Origin: JAUVXJ01 sp964433755
Lineage (GTDB): Bacteria; Chloroflexota; Anaerolineae; UBA7937; B3-Chlor
NCBI GenBank assembly: GCA_964433755.1
Contig: CAYSSR010000009.1
Coordinates: forward strand, 1-64,000
Length of the DNA: 64,000 nucleotides
Direction: 5' to 3'
Position 1 is the first letter of the stretch. Every line of letters begins with the position of its first letter. The translations under genes were made by a program, and so were the position numbers. Positions 19,013-28,516 of the stretch are shown here, piece after piece. The notes beneath the pieces are model-generated. The model had not been told where the DNA came from. It worked only from the letters and a program-made list of their open reading frames with translations, and did not search any database.

Positions 19013-20359
19013 TCAATCCACCACAGCATTGGCCGCGATGACTCTGCCGTACCAATGCCCGCTGCTCTTCATAACCCGTCGCTGCGTAGGATAGTCGACG
19101 TAGACGAGGCCGAAGCGCTTGGAGTACCCGTGCACCCACTCGAAGTTGTCCAGCAGCGACCACACGAAGTAGCCCTTCAGCGGCACTCCGGCAGCGATGG
19201 CCCGCGCTGCGGCTCCGAAGTGCTCCCTGAGATACGTCACCCGGCGTGGGTCGTGCACCAGGCCATCGGGACCGATCCCGTCAGAATACGCCGCGCCGTT
19301 CTCAGTGACGTAGAGCGCCGGGAACCGGTAGTCGAAGTGCAACCGACCCAGTATTTCGTACAACCCTTCCGGATAGACCTCCCACCCCATGTCGGTACGT
19401 TCCGGGTTGGCCAGAGTTGTCCGACGGGCTACACCAGCCTCACCGGTCTCGGTCCCTTGTACGATGGCGCGGGAGTAGTAGTTCACCCCCAGGAAATCGA
19501 GGGCAGCGGCGATGGCCTCCATGTCACCCGACTCCACGAAGGCCGTAGGGTGGTCATAGTGTTCTTGGATGTCCGCCGGATATCCTCTCGCCGAGATGGG
19601 ATCGAGAAACCACCGGTTCACAATCCCATCCCGCTGCCAGGCTGCGGCCCGATCAGCGACGCTGGCCGATGCGGGCATCTGGCCACCGAGGTTGAGCGAG
19701 ATACCTATCTGCGCATCCGGCAAATTCGAGCGCACCACCGGTACGGACCAGCCATGGGCCAGCAACAAGTGGTGCGCCGCGGCCAAGGCCTCCCCGAGGT
19801 CGGATATACCCGGGGCATGGCGTCCACTGAGATACCCCTCGAAAGCGCTGACGAAAGGCTCGTTGAGTGTGATCCAGTGCTTGACTCGGTCCCCTAGTCG
19901 CCGAGTAGTCAAGTCCGCATACTCCACGAACGCCTCAGCGGTGGATCGAGCAGGCCAGCCACCTTCATCCTGGAGAGCCTGGGGCAGGTCCCAATGGTAG
20001 AGCGTGACAAAGGGCTCAATGGAAGCCTGGAGCAGTGCGTCCACCAGCCGGCTGTAGAAGTCGAGCCCTGCTGAGTTGGCCCGGCCTCGACCCTCGGGCA
20101 GCACTCGCGGCCAGGAGATCGAGAAGCGGTACGCCTTCAGGCCAAGCTGCCCCATTAGAGCTACGTCTTGCCGCGAGCGGTGGTAGTGATCGCAGGCTAC
20201 GTCGCCGGTGTCCCCGCGGGCTATCCTGCCAGGCGTGTGGGAGAAGCGATCCCAGATGCTCTCGCCCTTGCCATCCGCCTTCCACGCCCCCTCGATCTGA
20301 TACGCGGCAGTGGCGGCACCCCAGAGGAAGTCAGATGGAAACGAAGCAGTCTTGGACAT
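19013..20359 (-). CDS. bglB: GH1 beta-glucosidase
   Basis: 448 residues, a complete single-domain (beta/alpha)8 GH1 enzyme. The acid/base Glu is in TLNEPF (Glu167) and the nucleophile Glu in VTENGAA (Glu353). Glycone-binding residues QIEGAW (about 21-26) and the C-terminal WSLLDNFEW motif are present. No signal peptide, so it acts on imported cello- or mixed-linkage disaccharides. The ATG at 20359 was chosen because the protein then begins like its family (SFPSDFLWGAATAAYQ) and GAGAGG lies just upstream. It lies between two GH94 genes with gaps of 45 and 69 bases in the same operon. Confidence 0.94.
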   Translation of the reverse strand: MSKTASFPSDFLWGAATAAYQIEGAWKADGKGESIWDRFSHTPGRIARGDTGDVACDHYHRSRQDVALMGQLGLKAYRFSISWPRVLPEGRGRANSAGLDFYSRLVDALLQASIEPFVTLYHWDLPQALQDEGGWPARSTAEAFVEYADLTTRRLGDRVKHWITLNEPFVSAFEGYLSGRHAPGISDLGEALAAAHHLLLAHGWSVPVVRSNLPDAQIGISLNLGGQMPASASVADRAAAWQRDGIVNRWFLDPISARGYPADIQEHYDHPTAFVESGDMEAIAAALDFLGVNYYSRAIVQGTETGEAGVARRTTLANPERTDMGWEVYPEGLYEILGRLHFDYRFPALYVTENGAAYSDGIGPDGLVHDPRRVTYLREHFGAAARAIAAGVPLKGYFVWSLLDNFEWVHGYSKRFGLVYVDYPTQRRVMKSSGHWYGRVIAANAVVD

Positions 20360-20428
20360 GAACCTCTCACCAGGTGCTAGGCTGTCGTCGTGCAAGGCGC
20401 GACCGCTGAGCCACCGTCCCGCCGGGCA

Positions 20429-22873
20429 TCACGAAACAATGGCTTGGACCACCACCTCGCGCTGGCCACTGCCCGGCAACGGCACAACATCTCCCTCGAC
20501 GGGCCGGCCATCCACCTTCAGCGAGACCAGATTCCCCTCGCCAGCCCGTTCCACCGAGATGTCGTAGGTCACGCCGCGAAAGACGCGCCTGGCCTTGAAC
20601 CCCGACCAGACGGCGGGGAGGACTGGTGAAACCCGCAGGCCAGCGTGGGTCGGGCGGATGCCCAGAATCCACTGCGTGATGGCCACGTAGTTCCAGGCAG
20701 CGGTCCCCGTTAGCCAGGAGTTCTTGGCCTCCCCTGGGGTGGGCGAGTCGATCCCTGCGATCATCTGCGCATACACGTATGGTTCGCAGCGATGGACATC
20801 GCTGATGACCTCTCGCGCCGAGGGGTTGATGCGGGTGTAGTAGTCGTACGCCTGGTCGCCGTGGCCCAGCATGGCCTCGGCGATCATGATCCAGGGGTTG
20901 GTGTGGCAGAAGATGCCTGCGTTCTCCTTGTAGCCAGGCGGATAGGAGGAGATCTCGCCCAGGTTCAGATGGTAGTGTGTGTAGGGAGGGTGGTGGAGCA
21001 TGATGCCATGCGGGGTTGCCAGCAACTCCCCCACCGAGGCCAACGCCTTCTTGGCGCGCCCATCGGCAAAGCCCAGGCCAGCCAGGACAGACAGACCCTG
21101 GGCTTCGATGTAGATTCGTCCCTCCGTGTTTCCGTGGGAGCCAACTCTCTTGCCGGAGTCGTCGTAGGCGCGGAGGAACCACTCGCCATCCCAGCCGTGC
21201 TCGTGCACCGTCCTCTGCATCCTCTCCGCCGCTCCCAGGAATTCCTCCGCGTCCCCCTTCAAGCCGCGCCATTGTGCAATGGCCGCCAACTCGTTCGCCG
21301 CCAACACGAACAGTCCAGCGATGAACACCGACTCCGCCACGCGGCCATCCTTGATGTGGGTGCTCTGGAACGATTCGTCTGGCGTTTCAGAGAATGTGTT
21401 GAGGTTCAGACAGTCGTTCCAGTCTGCACGTCCGATCAGTGGCAGGCCATGCGGCCCAAGCCTATCCAGCGTGTACCGAAAGCTCCGGTGGAGGTGGTCG
21501 TACAGCGGCTTCTCGGTGCCCGGAGTGTTCTCGTACACCACTGGCTCGTCCAGAAGATCCCAATCTCCGGTCTCCTTTAGATAGGCAGCCGTACTCAGGA
21601 TCAACCACAGCGGGTCGTCGTTGAAACCCGTTCCTATCTTGTCGTTGCCGCGTTTGGTGAGCGGCTGGAATTGGTGATAAGCCCCACCACTACTCAACTG
21701 CGTGGCCGCAAGCTCGAGGATACGCTTGCGCCCGCGTTCTGGGAGCATGTGCACGCAGCCCAGCAGGTCCTGATTGGAGTCGCGGAAGCCTATGCCTCGG
21801 CCGATGCCCGATTCGAACCCCGAGGCTGACCGGGACAGGTTGAACGCGATCACACACTGATACGGGTTCCAGATGTTCACCATACGGCTGGTGTGAACGT
21901 CCTCAACTTCGACCTGAAGCCTGCTCAGAAGGCCGGTCCAGAATTCGTGTAGCGCGTCAAAGGCCGCCTCGACCTCGCCTGGGTCCAGATACCTGGCGAT
22001 GATAGGACGGACCGTCTGCTTGTTGATCGTTTGCGAGCCCGGTGGGTCGAACTTCTGATCCGAAGGGTTCTCGTGATAGCCCAGCACGAAGAAGACCTCG
22101 CGCGTCTCGCCAGGCTGGAGCGCGATTTCGAGGTGATGGGAGCCCATCGGCGCCCAGCCCACCGCCACGGAGTTGAACGAAGAGCCGCGCTCCACCGCGG
22201 CCGGAGAGTCCCAACCCCGGTACGGCCCCAGGAACACGTCGCGCTGTGTGTCAAATCCGGCCGGTTCCTCCGAGCAGGCAAAGAAGGCGAAGTGATCCCG
22301 GCGCTCGCGGTATCCAGTCTTGTGGTAGATCACACCATCTTCCACCTCCACCTCGCCCGTGTTGAGGTTGCGCTGGAAGTTGGCTGCATCGTCCTCTGCA
22401 TCCCACAGACAGAACTCGATAGCGGAGAAGATGGACAGGTTTACCTTGCCCTGGCGCCGATTGGTCAAAGTGAGCTGCCAGATCTCCAAGTTCTCTGCCA
22501 GGGGAACAAAGTAGCGAGTCTGAGCTTCGATCCCTTCGTAGGTCGAGCGAATGGTGGTGTAGCCCAACCCATGGCGGCAGGCGTACTCCTCTACTCGATG
22601 CCTCGTGGGCTGCCAGGAAGGAGACCAGAACTCCGCTGTGTCATTGTCCCTTATGTATATGTAGCGTCCGCCGTAGTCCAGGGGCACGTTGTTGTAGCGG
22701 TAGCGCGTGATGCGCCTCAGCCGAGCATCGCGGTAGAACGAGTAGCCGCCGGCTGTGTTGGAGATGAGGCCGAAGTATGCCTCGCACCCCAGATAGTTGA
22801 TCCACGGCAGAGGTGTGTCCGGCTCAGTGATCACGTACTCGCGGCGCTCGTCGTCGAAGTAGCCGTAGCGCAT
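20429..22873 (-). CDS. GH94 phosphorylase, second paralogue
   Basis: 814 residues, starting MRYGYFDDERREYVIT. It resembles cellobiose phosphorylase more than the downstream paralogue does, including the N-terminal stretches PLPWINYLG and ISNTAGGYSFYRDARL. The catalytic ADWNDC motif is at about 483-488. The start ATG (22873) overlaps the aldolase stop as TAATG, a translational-coupling junction. The reaction is reversible phosphorolysis of a beta-1,4 (or related) glucoside to sugar 1-phosphate in the cytoplasm. Having two divergent GH94 enzymes suggests two chain types or lengths are processed. Confidence 0.93.
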   Translation of the reverse strand: MRYGYFDDERREYVITEPDTPLPWINYLGCEAYFGLISNTAGGYSFYRDARLRRITRYRYNNVPLDYGGRYIYIRDNDTAEFWSPSWQPTRHRVEEYACRHGLGYTTIRSTYEGIEAQTRYFVPLAENLEIWQLTLTNRRQGKVNLSIFSAIEFCLWDAEDDAANFQRNLNTGEVEVEDGVIYHKTGYRERRDHFAFFACSEEPAGFDTQRDVFLGPYRGWDSPAAVERGSSFNSVAVGWAPMGSHHLEIALQPGETREVFFVLGYHENPSDQKFDPPGSQTINKQTVRPIIARYLDPGEVEAAFDALHEFWTGLLSRLQVEVEDVHTSRMVNIWNPYQCVIAFNLSRSASGFESGIGRGIGFRDSNQDLLGCVHMLPERGRKRILELAATQLSSGGAYHQFQPLTKRGNDKIGTGFNDDPLWLILSTAAYLKETGDWDLLDEPVVYENTPGTEKPLYDHLHRSFRYTLDRLGPHGLPLIGRADWNDCLNLNTFSETPDESFQSTHIKDGRVAESVFIAGLFVLAANELAAIAQWRGLKGDAEEFLGAAERMQRTVHEHGWDGEWFLRAYDDSGKRVGSHGNTEGRIYIEAQGLSVLAGLGFADGRAKKALASVGELLATPHGIMLHHPPYTHYHLNLGEISSYPPGYKENAGIFCHTNPWIMIAEAMLGHGDQAYDYYTRINPSAREVISDVHRCEPYVYAQMIAGIDSPTPGEAKNSWLTGTAAWNYVAITQWILGIRPTHAGLRVSPVLPAVWSGFKARRVFRGVTYDISVERAGEGNLVSLKVDGRPVEGDVVPLPGSGQREVVVQAIVS

Positions 22874-23556
22874 TATCGGTATCCTCGCGTCTTTGCATCT
22901 TCCAGGATCGTCTTGGTGGCAGTTGCCCCAATGCGAGTGGCACCCAACGCCCGAACCCGAAGCACGTCGTCGAGGCTGCGCACTCTCCCCGCCGCCTTGA
23001 TCTGGACCTCGGGTGCACAATGGGCACGCATCAAACTCAGAACGTGGTCGGTCGCCCCGGCATAGGAGTAGGAACCATTCGGCTGCTTGACGAACCCATA
23101 GCCGGTCGATGTCTTGACGAACGCGACCCTGTGCTGCGAGCAGATCTTACACAATCTGATGATGTGCTCGTCCTGAAGGTAGTCGGTCTCCAGAATGACC
23201 TTGAGCAAAGCCTGATGATCAGTGCACGCGCCATTGAGAGTCTCGATCTCATCGGAAACGTAATCCCACTGCCCGCCCAGAGCTCTGCCGATGTTGATCA
23301 CCATGTCGATCTCGCTGGCTCCATCCTCGACAGCCCGAAGAGTCTCCGTAACCTTGACGCCCGTGCGGCTGTTCCCATGCGGGAAGCCAATCACGGAGCA
23401 GACTTCCACCCCCGAGTCGGTCAACGCCTCGCGGGACATGCCGACCGCATACGGTTTGACGCAAACCGTGGCTACGCCGTAATCCCTCGCCAGCTCGCAC
23501 CCGTCCAAGATGTCTCTATCTGTCATGGTGGGATGGAGTAGGGAATGATCTATCAT
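22873..23556 (-). CDS. deoC: Deoxyribose-phosphate aldolase (DeoC)
   Basis: At least 227 residues, a class I TIM-barrel aldolase. The Schiff-base lysine is in FVKTSTGYG (Lys148) and the proton-relay lysine in IKAAGRVR (Lys187). The N-terminal KMIDHSLLHP motif is normal. Usual reaction: 2-deoxyribose 5-phosphate to glyceraldehyde 3-phosphate plus acetaldehyde. The start is uncertain. The ATG at 23556 cuts close to the conserved IDH motif and lacks a ribosome site, so initiation may lie a few codons upstream at a non-ATG codon. It is embedded between GH130 and GH94 genes, an unusual setting, and may act on another sugar phosphate. Confidence 0.88.
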   Translation of the reverse strand: MIDHSLLHPTMTDRDILDGCELARDYGVATVCVKPYAVGMSREALTDSGVEVCSVIGFPHGNSRTGVKVTETLRAVEDGASEIDMVINIGRALGGQWDYVSDEIETLNGACTDHQALLKVILETDYLQDEHIIRLCKICSQHRVAFVKTSTGYGFVKQPNGSYSYAGATDHVLSLMRAHCAPEVQIKAAGRVRSLDDVLRVRALGATRIGATATKTILEDAKTRGYR

Positions 23557-23665
23557 CTTGGCAAGAGTGTGCAGAGTGATATCCTGTTCTATGGCTCGCG
23601 TCCTTTCACAACAACACCGATCCCCTCCTCGGCGTTCGCTAGACCGGTGGCCGGCTGTCTCTCCT

Positions 23666-24619
23666 TCAGAGAGAGTTCTCCTTGATGAAATCGACCAGTT
23701 CATCGAGCTTCGCGAAGGCCAGACAGGTGACCGTGTCTGCTCCGCCGTAGTAGATCGCCATCCGCCCTGTCGGCGGGTCGTACAAGGCGGCACACGGGAA
23801 GGTGACATTAGGGACGTCACCAACGCATTCGTAGTACTCCCTCGGATTGAGCAGGTAGGGACGCGTCCTGTAGATCACCCTCCAAGGCTTCTCCAGATCC
23901 AGCAGCGCCGCGCCGAAGCTGTACACGAACCCGTTGCACGAAGTCAGCACACCGTGATAGATCAGGAGCCACCCTTCCGACGTCTCAATCGGTGAAGGCC
24001 CAGCACCGATCTTGGTTTCTTGCCAGCCCGAGGTGGGCGACATGATATGCCTGTGGTGGCCCCAATGGATCAAGTCCGGGCTCTCACTGTAGAAGATGTC
24101 ACCGAAGGGAGTATGCCCTCTGTCGCTGGGCCGGCTCAGCATCGCATACTTCCCGCCCAGCTTGGAAGGAAAGAGCACACCGTTCCTGTTGTATGGCAAG
24201 AAGGCATTCTCCATCTGGTGGAAAGCTTTGAAATCATGGGTGTAACCGACACCTATGGTAGGTCCATGGTAGCCGTTGCACCACGTGACGTAGTATCTGT
24301 CCTCGAGCCAGCACACTCGTGGATCATAGGCGTGGACGAAGGCGCCAATCTCGTCGTCCTCACATAGAAACTGAATGCGCTCCGGCTCAATCTCCCAGTG
24401 GACGCCGTCCTTGCTCATACCTGCATGGAGCTCCATCACTCTGGCCGTGTTATCGCAACGGAATACGCCTGCAAAACCGTCTTCGAAAGGCACCACAGCG
24501 CTGTTGAAGATGCTATTGGTCTCTGGCACAGCATCGCGAGTGATGATCGGGTTTTTCGCCGAGCGCCAAACGACTTCGTGCTCTCCTTGAGGCCGTTCTT
24601 CCCAGGGAATGCTGGCCAA
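23666..24619 (-). CDS. GH130 beta-mannoside phosphorylase
   Basis: About 317 residues forming a five-bladed beta-propeller. GH130 enzymes phosphorolyse beta-mannosides (Man-Glc, mannobiose, Man-GlcNAc) to mannose 1-phosphate. The catalytic Asp is in HAYDPR (Asp99). Propeller signatures NPIITRDAVPETNSIFNSAVV, in two parts, and GAGPSPIETSEGWLLIYHG, the phosphate-binding blade, are present. The start is taken as TTG at 24619: a strong AGGAGGT lies six bases upstream, giving MASIPWEERP. A GTG at 24649 would place that site inside the gene. With GH94 and GH1 neighbours it suggests use of glucomannan-type as well as cello-oligosaccharides. Exact linkage is not decided. Confidence 0.9.
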   Translation of the reverse strand: MASIPWEERPQGEHEVVWRSAKNPIITRDAVPETNSIFNSAVVPFEDGFAGVFRCDNTARVMELHAGMSKDGVHWEIEPERIQFLCEDDEIGAFVHAYDPRVCWLEDRYYVTWCNGYHGPTIGVGYTHDFKAFHQMENAFLPYNRNGVLFPSKLGGKYAMLSRPSDRGHTPFGDIFYSESPDLIHWGHHRHIMSPTSGWQETKIGAGPSPIETSEGWLLIYHGVLTSCNGFVYSFGAALLDLEKPWRVIYRTRPYLLNPREYYECVGDVPNVTFPCAALYDPPTGRMAIYYGGADTVTCLAFAKLDELVDFIKENSL

Positions 24620-24736
24620 CTGAGGACCTCCTGGCTCTAGGCGTGACACGGCTCACCGGATCGCGCAATGTGCCACGGTCTGCCGGGGGATGGCACGCCC
24701 CACATCGAGTCTCGCTTCGGACGTGACGGGTCTTCC

Positions 24737-25678
24737 CTAGCACCGGCCGCACGCCACGAAATGACCGGGCTCTGCCTCCACCAGCCCAGGCCTTTCTCTG
24801 GCGCAGTTCTCATCCTTCTCCGCGGCGAGACACCTCTCACAGTAGACACAGCCACGTGTGAATTCCAGCTCCCTCGCTTTCAGTTCCACGTCCACGTCGT
24901 CCCACTTCTCGTCCAGGCGAGGGACACAGGCCATCAACATCTTGGTGTATGGATGCATTGCATTGTAGTATACTTGCTCGGTGGGGCCCATTTCCACCAC
25001 ACACCCCCTGTAGAGGATCACCGCTCTCTCGCTTATGTAGTAACCCAGGGAGAGATCGTGGGTGATGAAGAGGACAGAGAGGCCACGGGACTTCAGGTCT
25101 GCCAGCAGGTTGAGAACGTCGATCCGTCTCGATGCGTCGAGCATGCTGATGATCTCATCGGCCACGAGAAACTCGATGTCGAGCAACAAGGCCCGTGCGA
25201 TCAGAAAACGCTGAAGCTGCCCTCCGCTGAGCTGATGGGGGTACTTGTGCAAGACGTCGGCCGGATTCAGGCCAACCGCCTTCAATGAGCCCTCCAACTT
25301 GTTCTCCCATTCGTGGCCCTTGAGCTGTGGGTAGAACTCCTCCCGGATGATCTCGAGGACCCGGTCGGCTTTGAAGATCGGGTTGTAGGAGCTAAACGGA
25401 TCCTGAAATACCCCCTGTACTTTGCGATAGTACTCCTTTAGCCCGCTCCCTTTGAGCGTGGAGATGTTCACTCCGTCGAACCATATCTCCCCCGAGCTCA
25501 TCGAGATCAAACGCAGTATCATCCTGCCGATGGTACTCTTGCCGCTCCCGCTCTCACCGATCAAGGAGACCACCTCTCCATCCTTCACGTCGAAGGTGAC
25601 GTCGCTCACTGCATGGAGTTCCCTTCCTCCAAAGGTGCCGACCCTGTAGACCTTCGACACCCCGTCCAGCCTAAGCAT
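24737..25678 (-). CDS. Oligopeptide/oligosaccharide ABC transporter ATPase (OppF type)
   Basis: 313 residues. ABC motifs: Walker A GESGSGKST, signature LSGGQLQR, Walker B FLVADEIISMLDAS, switch His in THDLSLG. The C-terminal region holds a Cys-rich patch (CVYCERCLAAEKDENC and a final CGRC), as in the Fe-S-binding C-terminus of Opp/Dpp ATPases. Walker B carries Ile where others have Thr/Ser (DEIISMLD). The ATG at 25678 overlaps the OppD stop by eight bases, so the two subunits are made together. Adjacent sugar enzymes point to oligosaccharide rather than peptide import. Confidence 0.92.
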   Translation of the reverse strand: MLRLDGVSKVYRVGTFGGRELHAVSDVTFDVKDGEVVSLIGESGSGKSTIGRMILRLISMSSGEIWFDGVNISTLKGSGLKEYYRKVQGVFQDPFSSYNPIFKADRVLEIIREEFYPQLKGHEWENKLEGSLKAVGLNPADVLHKYPHQLSGGQLQRFLIARALLLDIEFLVADEIISMLDASRRIDVLNLLADLKSRGLSVLFITHDLSLGYYISERAVILYRGCVVEMGPTEQVYYNAMHPYTKMLMACVPRLDEKWDDVDVELKARELEFTRGCVYCERCLAAEKDENCARERPGLVEAEPGHFVACGRC

Positions 25679-26633
25679 TCTTCTCGAACTCCTTCCAGCA
25701 AGCGACGAAGTGGTCTTTCTCCAGTTCCAGGAACGGCGGCTCCTCCACACATTTCTCGAACGCAACGGGGCATCGTCCCCTGAAACGACATCCAGCCGGT
25801 GGATCGAGGAGTTGTGGGGGGTTGCCGGGAATCCCGGCCAGCCTTGTGTCAGCATACCGCACCCCGACCTTGGGCAAAGCCGATATCAGCAGCTTCGTAT
25901 ACGGATGCCGGGGCGAATGGATGATCACCTCGGTAGAGGCTTTCTCCGCCAGTTGTCCTGCATACATGACCAGGATACTGTCCGCAATCTGGTAGAGGAT
26001 CGAGATGTCGTGGGTGATGACGATCAGGCTCTTCACGAATTCGCGATGCCGGAATTCCACGAGCATGTCTGCGACAGCCTTCTGGGTGGACACATCGAGT
26101 GCCGAGGTGATCTCGTCGGCGATGAGCAGCGAAGGGTTGAGCACAGTGGATAGGACCATCACCATTCTCTGCTTCATACCGCCCGACAGCTCAATGGGGT
26201 ACATGCCGAGCACGTCGTGTGATAGCTCAACCAGATCGAGTCTCCTCTTCAGTTCAGGCAAGGTGGCCTTGAAATCCACCTTTCTGGACTCCAGAAGCTC
26301 TGATGTCATCTTCCCGATCTTGCGCGTCGGATTCATGGCATTCATGGCGTACTGCGGAATGATGGAGATCTCTTTGAACCTGAAGTCGTTCATCCTCTCC
26401 ATGTCCCAGACAGGCAGCTCTTGACCATCGAGTATCACACGGCCCTCGACGAACCGCATCGGCGGCGTCAGCGAGATCAGACTGTGGCCGAGCGTGGTCT
26501 TCCCACAACCCGATTCACCAGCCAGTCCCATGATCTCCCCATCGTCGATGGCGAACGTGGCGCCATCCAGTGCCTTGACATCCCCTCTCAGGGTCTGGTA
26601 GTAGACCTTGAGGTCCTCCAATTGAAGACTCAC
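25671..26633 (-). CDS. Oligopeptide/oligosaccharide ABC transporter ATPase (OppD type)
   Basis: 320 residues: Walker A GESGCGKTT, signature ELSGGMKQR, Walker B LLIADEITSALDVS, switch His in THDISIL, then the oligopeptide/dipeptide C-terminal motif with Cys residues (GCRFRGRCPVAFEKC). That motif is typical of OppD/DppD and absent from CUT1 sugar ATPases. It starts four bases after the OppC-type permease stop. Partner of the OppF-type subunit at 24737-25678. Confidence 0.93.
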   Translation of the reverse strand: MSLQLEDLKVYYQTLRGDVKALDGATFAIDDGEIMGLAGESGCGKTTLGHSLISLTPPMRFVEGRVILDGQELPVWDMERMNDFRFKEISIIPQYAMNAMNPTRKIGKMTSELLESRKVDFKATLPELKRRLDLVELSHDVLGMYPIELSGGMKQRMVMVLSTVLNPSLLIADEITSALDVSTQKAVADMLVEFRHREFVKSLIVITHDISILYQIADSILVMYAGQLAEKASTEVIIHSPRHPYTKLLISALPKVGVRYADTRLAGIPGNPPQLLDPPAGCRFRGRCPVAFEKCVEEPPFLELEKDHFVACWKEFEKNA

Positions 26634-26637
26634 GTTT

Positions 26638-27495
26638 TCACATCTCCCTGAGTTTGGGGTTGAAGACCTCGTCCAGTCCCACGTTGGTCACGTACAGCGC
26701 CCCGACGATAGCCATGATGGCCACACCCGGCGGAACGAACCACCACCATATACCGAGCAGGAGAGCGCCCCACAGAACGGCGTTGTTCATCATCAGGCCC
26801 AGCGACACCGCATTCGTGGGACCGAGTCCTATGAAATCGAGCGTGGCAGCCGTGAGGATCGCTCCTCCAAACTGAAGAATGAAGACCAACAGGAGATACG
26901 ACATCATGTTCGGGGCAATCTGCGTGAAGATGATCTTCCAGGAGGGCATTCCGCTCAACCGCGCCAGATCCACGAAATCCCTGGAACGCAACGAAAACGT
27001 CTGGGCCCGGATCGCTCTTGCAGCCCAAGGCCAAGCCGTACAGCCGATGAACACACTCTCCGCGAGAACGCCCCTGACGGTGAGATACGCCGCTATGATC
27101 AAGAGGATAGCCAGCGTTGGAATGACTAGGACGATGTTGGTGAGCATGCTGAGTACCTCATCAACGATACCGCCACGATAGCCGGCGGTGAAACCAACGA
27201 CTACTCCTATGAGGGTCGCCAGCCCCCCACCGACAATCCCCACCAGGAACGTTGCCTTGAGGCCGAGTATGAACTGGCTGAAGACATCCTGCCCGAAGGT
27301 CGTGGTCCCAAACCAATGCTCCGCTGATGGCGGGTGATATGGTGGCCCCACGTAGTCGTAGGGTGCATAGTCTGTCAACAGTGGGCCAACCAGTGTAAGG
27401 ACGACGAACAGAAGAAGAACAGCGACACCAAGCTTCAGTTTGTTGTTCCGTAGAGCGAAGTAGAGGATCTCGTTCTTGTTCCCGGATTCCGTCAT
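26638..27495 (-). CDS. ABC transporter permease (OppC/DppC type)
   Basis: 285 residues with about six transmembrane helices. The first is at residues 18-40, preceded by a short charged N-terminus, then the HWFGTTTFGQDVFSQ motif found in DppC-type permeases and the EAA loop with a central Gly (about 170-190). It forms the membrane channel with the OppB-type partner. Its ATG overlaps the OppB stop as ATGA (27492-27495). The EAA loop contacts the OppD/OppF ATPases encoded next. Confidence 0.92.
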   Translation of the reverse strand: MTESGNKNEILYFALRNNKLKLGVAVLLLFVVLTLVGPLLTDYAPYDYVGPPYHPPSAEHWFGTTTFGQDVFSQFILGLKATFLVGIVGGGLATLIGVVVGFTAGYRGGIVDEVLSMLTNIVLVIPTLAILLIIAAYLTVRGVLAESVFIGCTAWPWAARAIRAQTFSLRSRDFVDLARLSGMPSWKIIFTQIAPNMMSYLLLVFILQFGGAILTAATLDFIGLGPTNAVSLGLMMNNAVLWGALLLGIWWWFVPPGVAIMAIVGALYVTNVGLDEVFNPKLREM

Positions 27496-28484
27496 GCTGC
27501 TTCACCTAGCATCCCTGTTCGCGTCCTCGGATCGACCAGGACGTAGACGATGTCGATGACGAAATTGGCGAGCAACACGCCCAGGATGATGAAGAGGAAG
27601 CATCCCTGGATGAGGAAGTAATCCTCGTTCTGGATGGCTCCCAGGATCAGGTAACCGATTCCAGGGTACGAAAACACTATCTCTGTGGCCAGGGCACCCG
27701 CTACGATGATACCCAGGTCGAGGGCCAGCCCGGTGATCTGGGGCAGTATCGCATTTCTGAACGCGTATTGCCTGACCAGGCTCCTGGGCGCACCAAGCGC
27801 TTCGAGATAGTGAGAGTAGTCCGCCTCCAGTTCGTAGATGATCATGTTCCTCATCCCGATGGCCCAACCGCCGAACTTCACCAGGAAGAGGGACGCGAAG
27901 GGCAGGAACCAGTGCCTCAGCAGGCTCCCGACGAAGGCCCACGAGAGATGAGGCCGCAAACCATAGCTGTAGGCCCCTGAAATCGGAAAGATGCCCAGTA
28001 CTATGCCAAAGGCCCAGGCCAGCACAATCCCCAACCACATGTAGGGCGTCGCAGTGAGGATATACCCCAGCGGTGATATGGTATTGTCCAGCCACTTCGA
28101 TCGCGCCGCGTATGCACCGAACCAGTTGCCCGCAAGCCAACTCAAGAGTATGGCCGGCAGCAGGAGGAAGACATCGAAGGGCAGGGCATTCATGATCACA
28201 CGTGTCACCGGCATCGGAAAGAGAAGCACGCTCGTCCCGAGGTCGCCGTGGAACAGGGCTCTCCAGAAGTTGAGATACTGCTGCCAGGCTGGGAGGTCCA
28301 ATCCGAACAAGCCTGAGTAGTAGTCGTAGATGCGCTCATAGGCCCCCGCGTGAAGCGAGGCCCTGGACAGCATGGTCTGGACAGGATTGCCAGGCATGAA
28401 GCGCGGGATCATCCAATCGATGGTCACCGCAACGAACAAGGTCAGGACGTAGATGAGGACCTTTCTGCCAAAATACCGCTTCAC
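27492..28484 (-). CDS. ABC transporter permease (OppB/DppB type)
   Basis: 330 residues, about six transmembrane helices. The N-terminal RKVLIYVLTLFVAVTIDWMI helix and the PRFMPGNPVQ loop are standard for OppB/DppB. The cytoplasmic EAA loop (YLEALGAPRSLVRQYAFRNA) and a C-terminal DPRTR motif are present. First membrane gene after the solute-binding protein; a 13-bp hairpin lies in the gap between them. Confidence 0.93.
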   Translation of the reverse strand: MKRYFGRKVLIYVLTLFVAVTIDWMIPRFMPGNPVQTMLSRASLHAGAYERIYDYYSGLFGLDLPAWQQYLNFWRALFHGDLGTSVLLFPMPVTRVIMNALPFDVFLLLPAILLSWLAGNWFGAYAARSKWLDNTISPLGYILTATPYMWLGIVLAWAFGIVLGIFPISGAYSYGLRPHLSWAFVGSLLRHWFLPFASLFLVKFGGWAIGMRNMIIYELEADYSHYLEALGAPRSLVRQYAFRNAILPQITGLALDLGIIVAGALATEIVFSYPGIGYLILGAIQNEDYFLIQGCFLFIILGVLLANFVIDIVYVLVDPRTRTGMLGEAA

Positions 28485-28516
28485 GCCAGTTCCTCCCTAC
28501 AGCAACCCTGCAAGAA

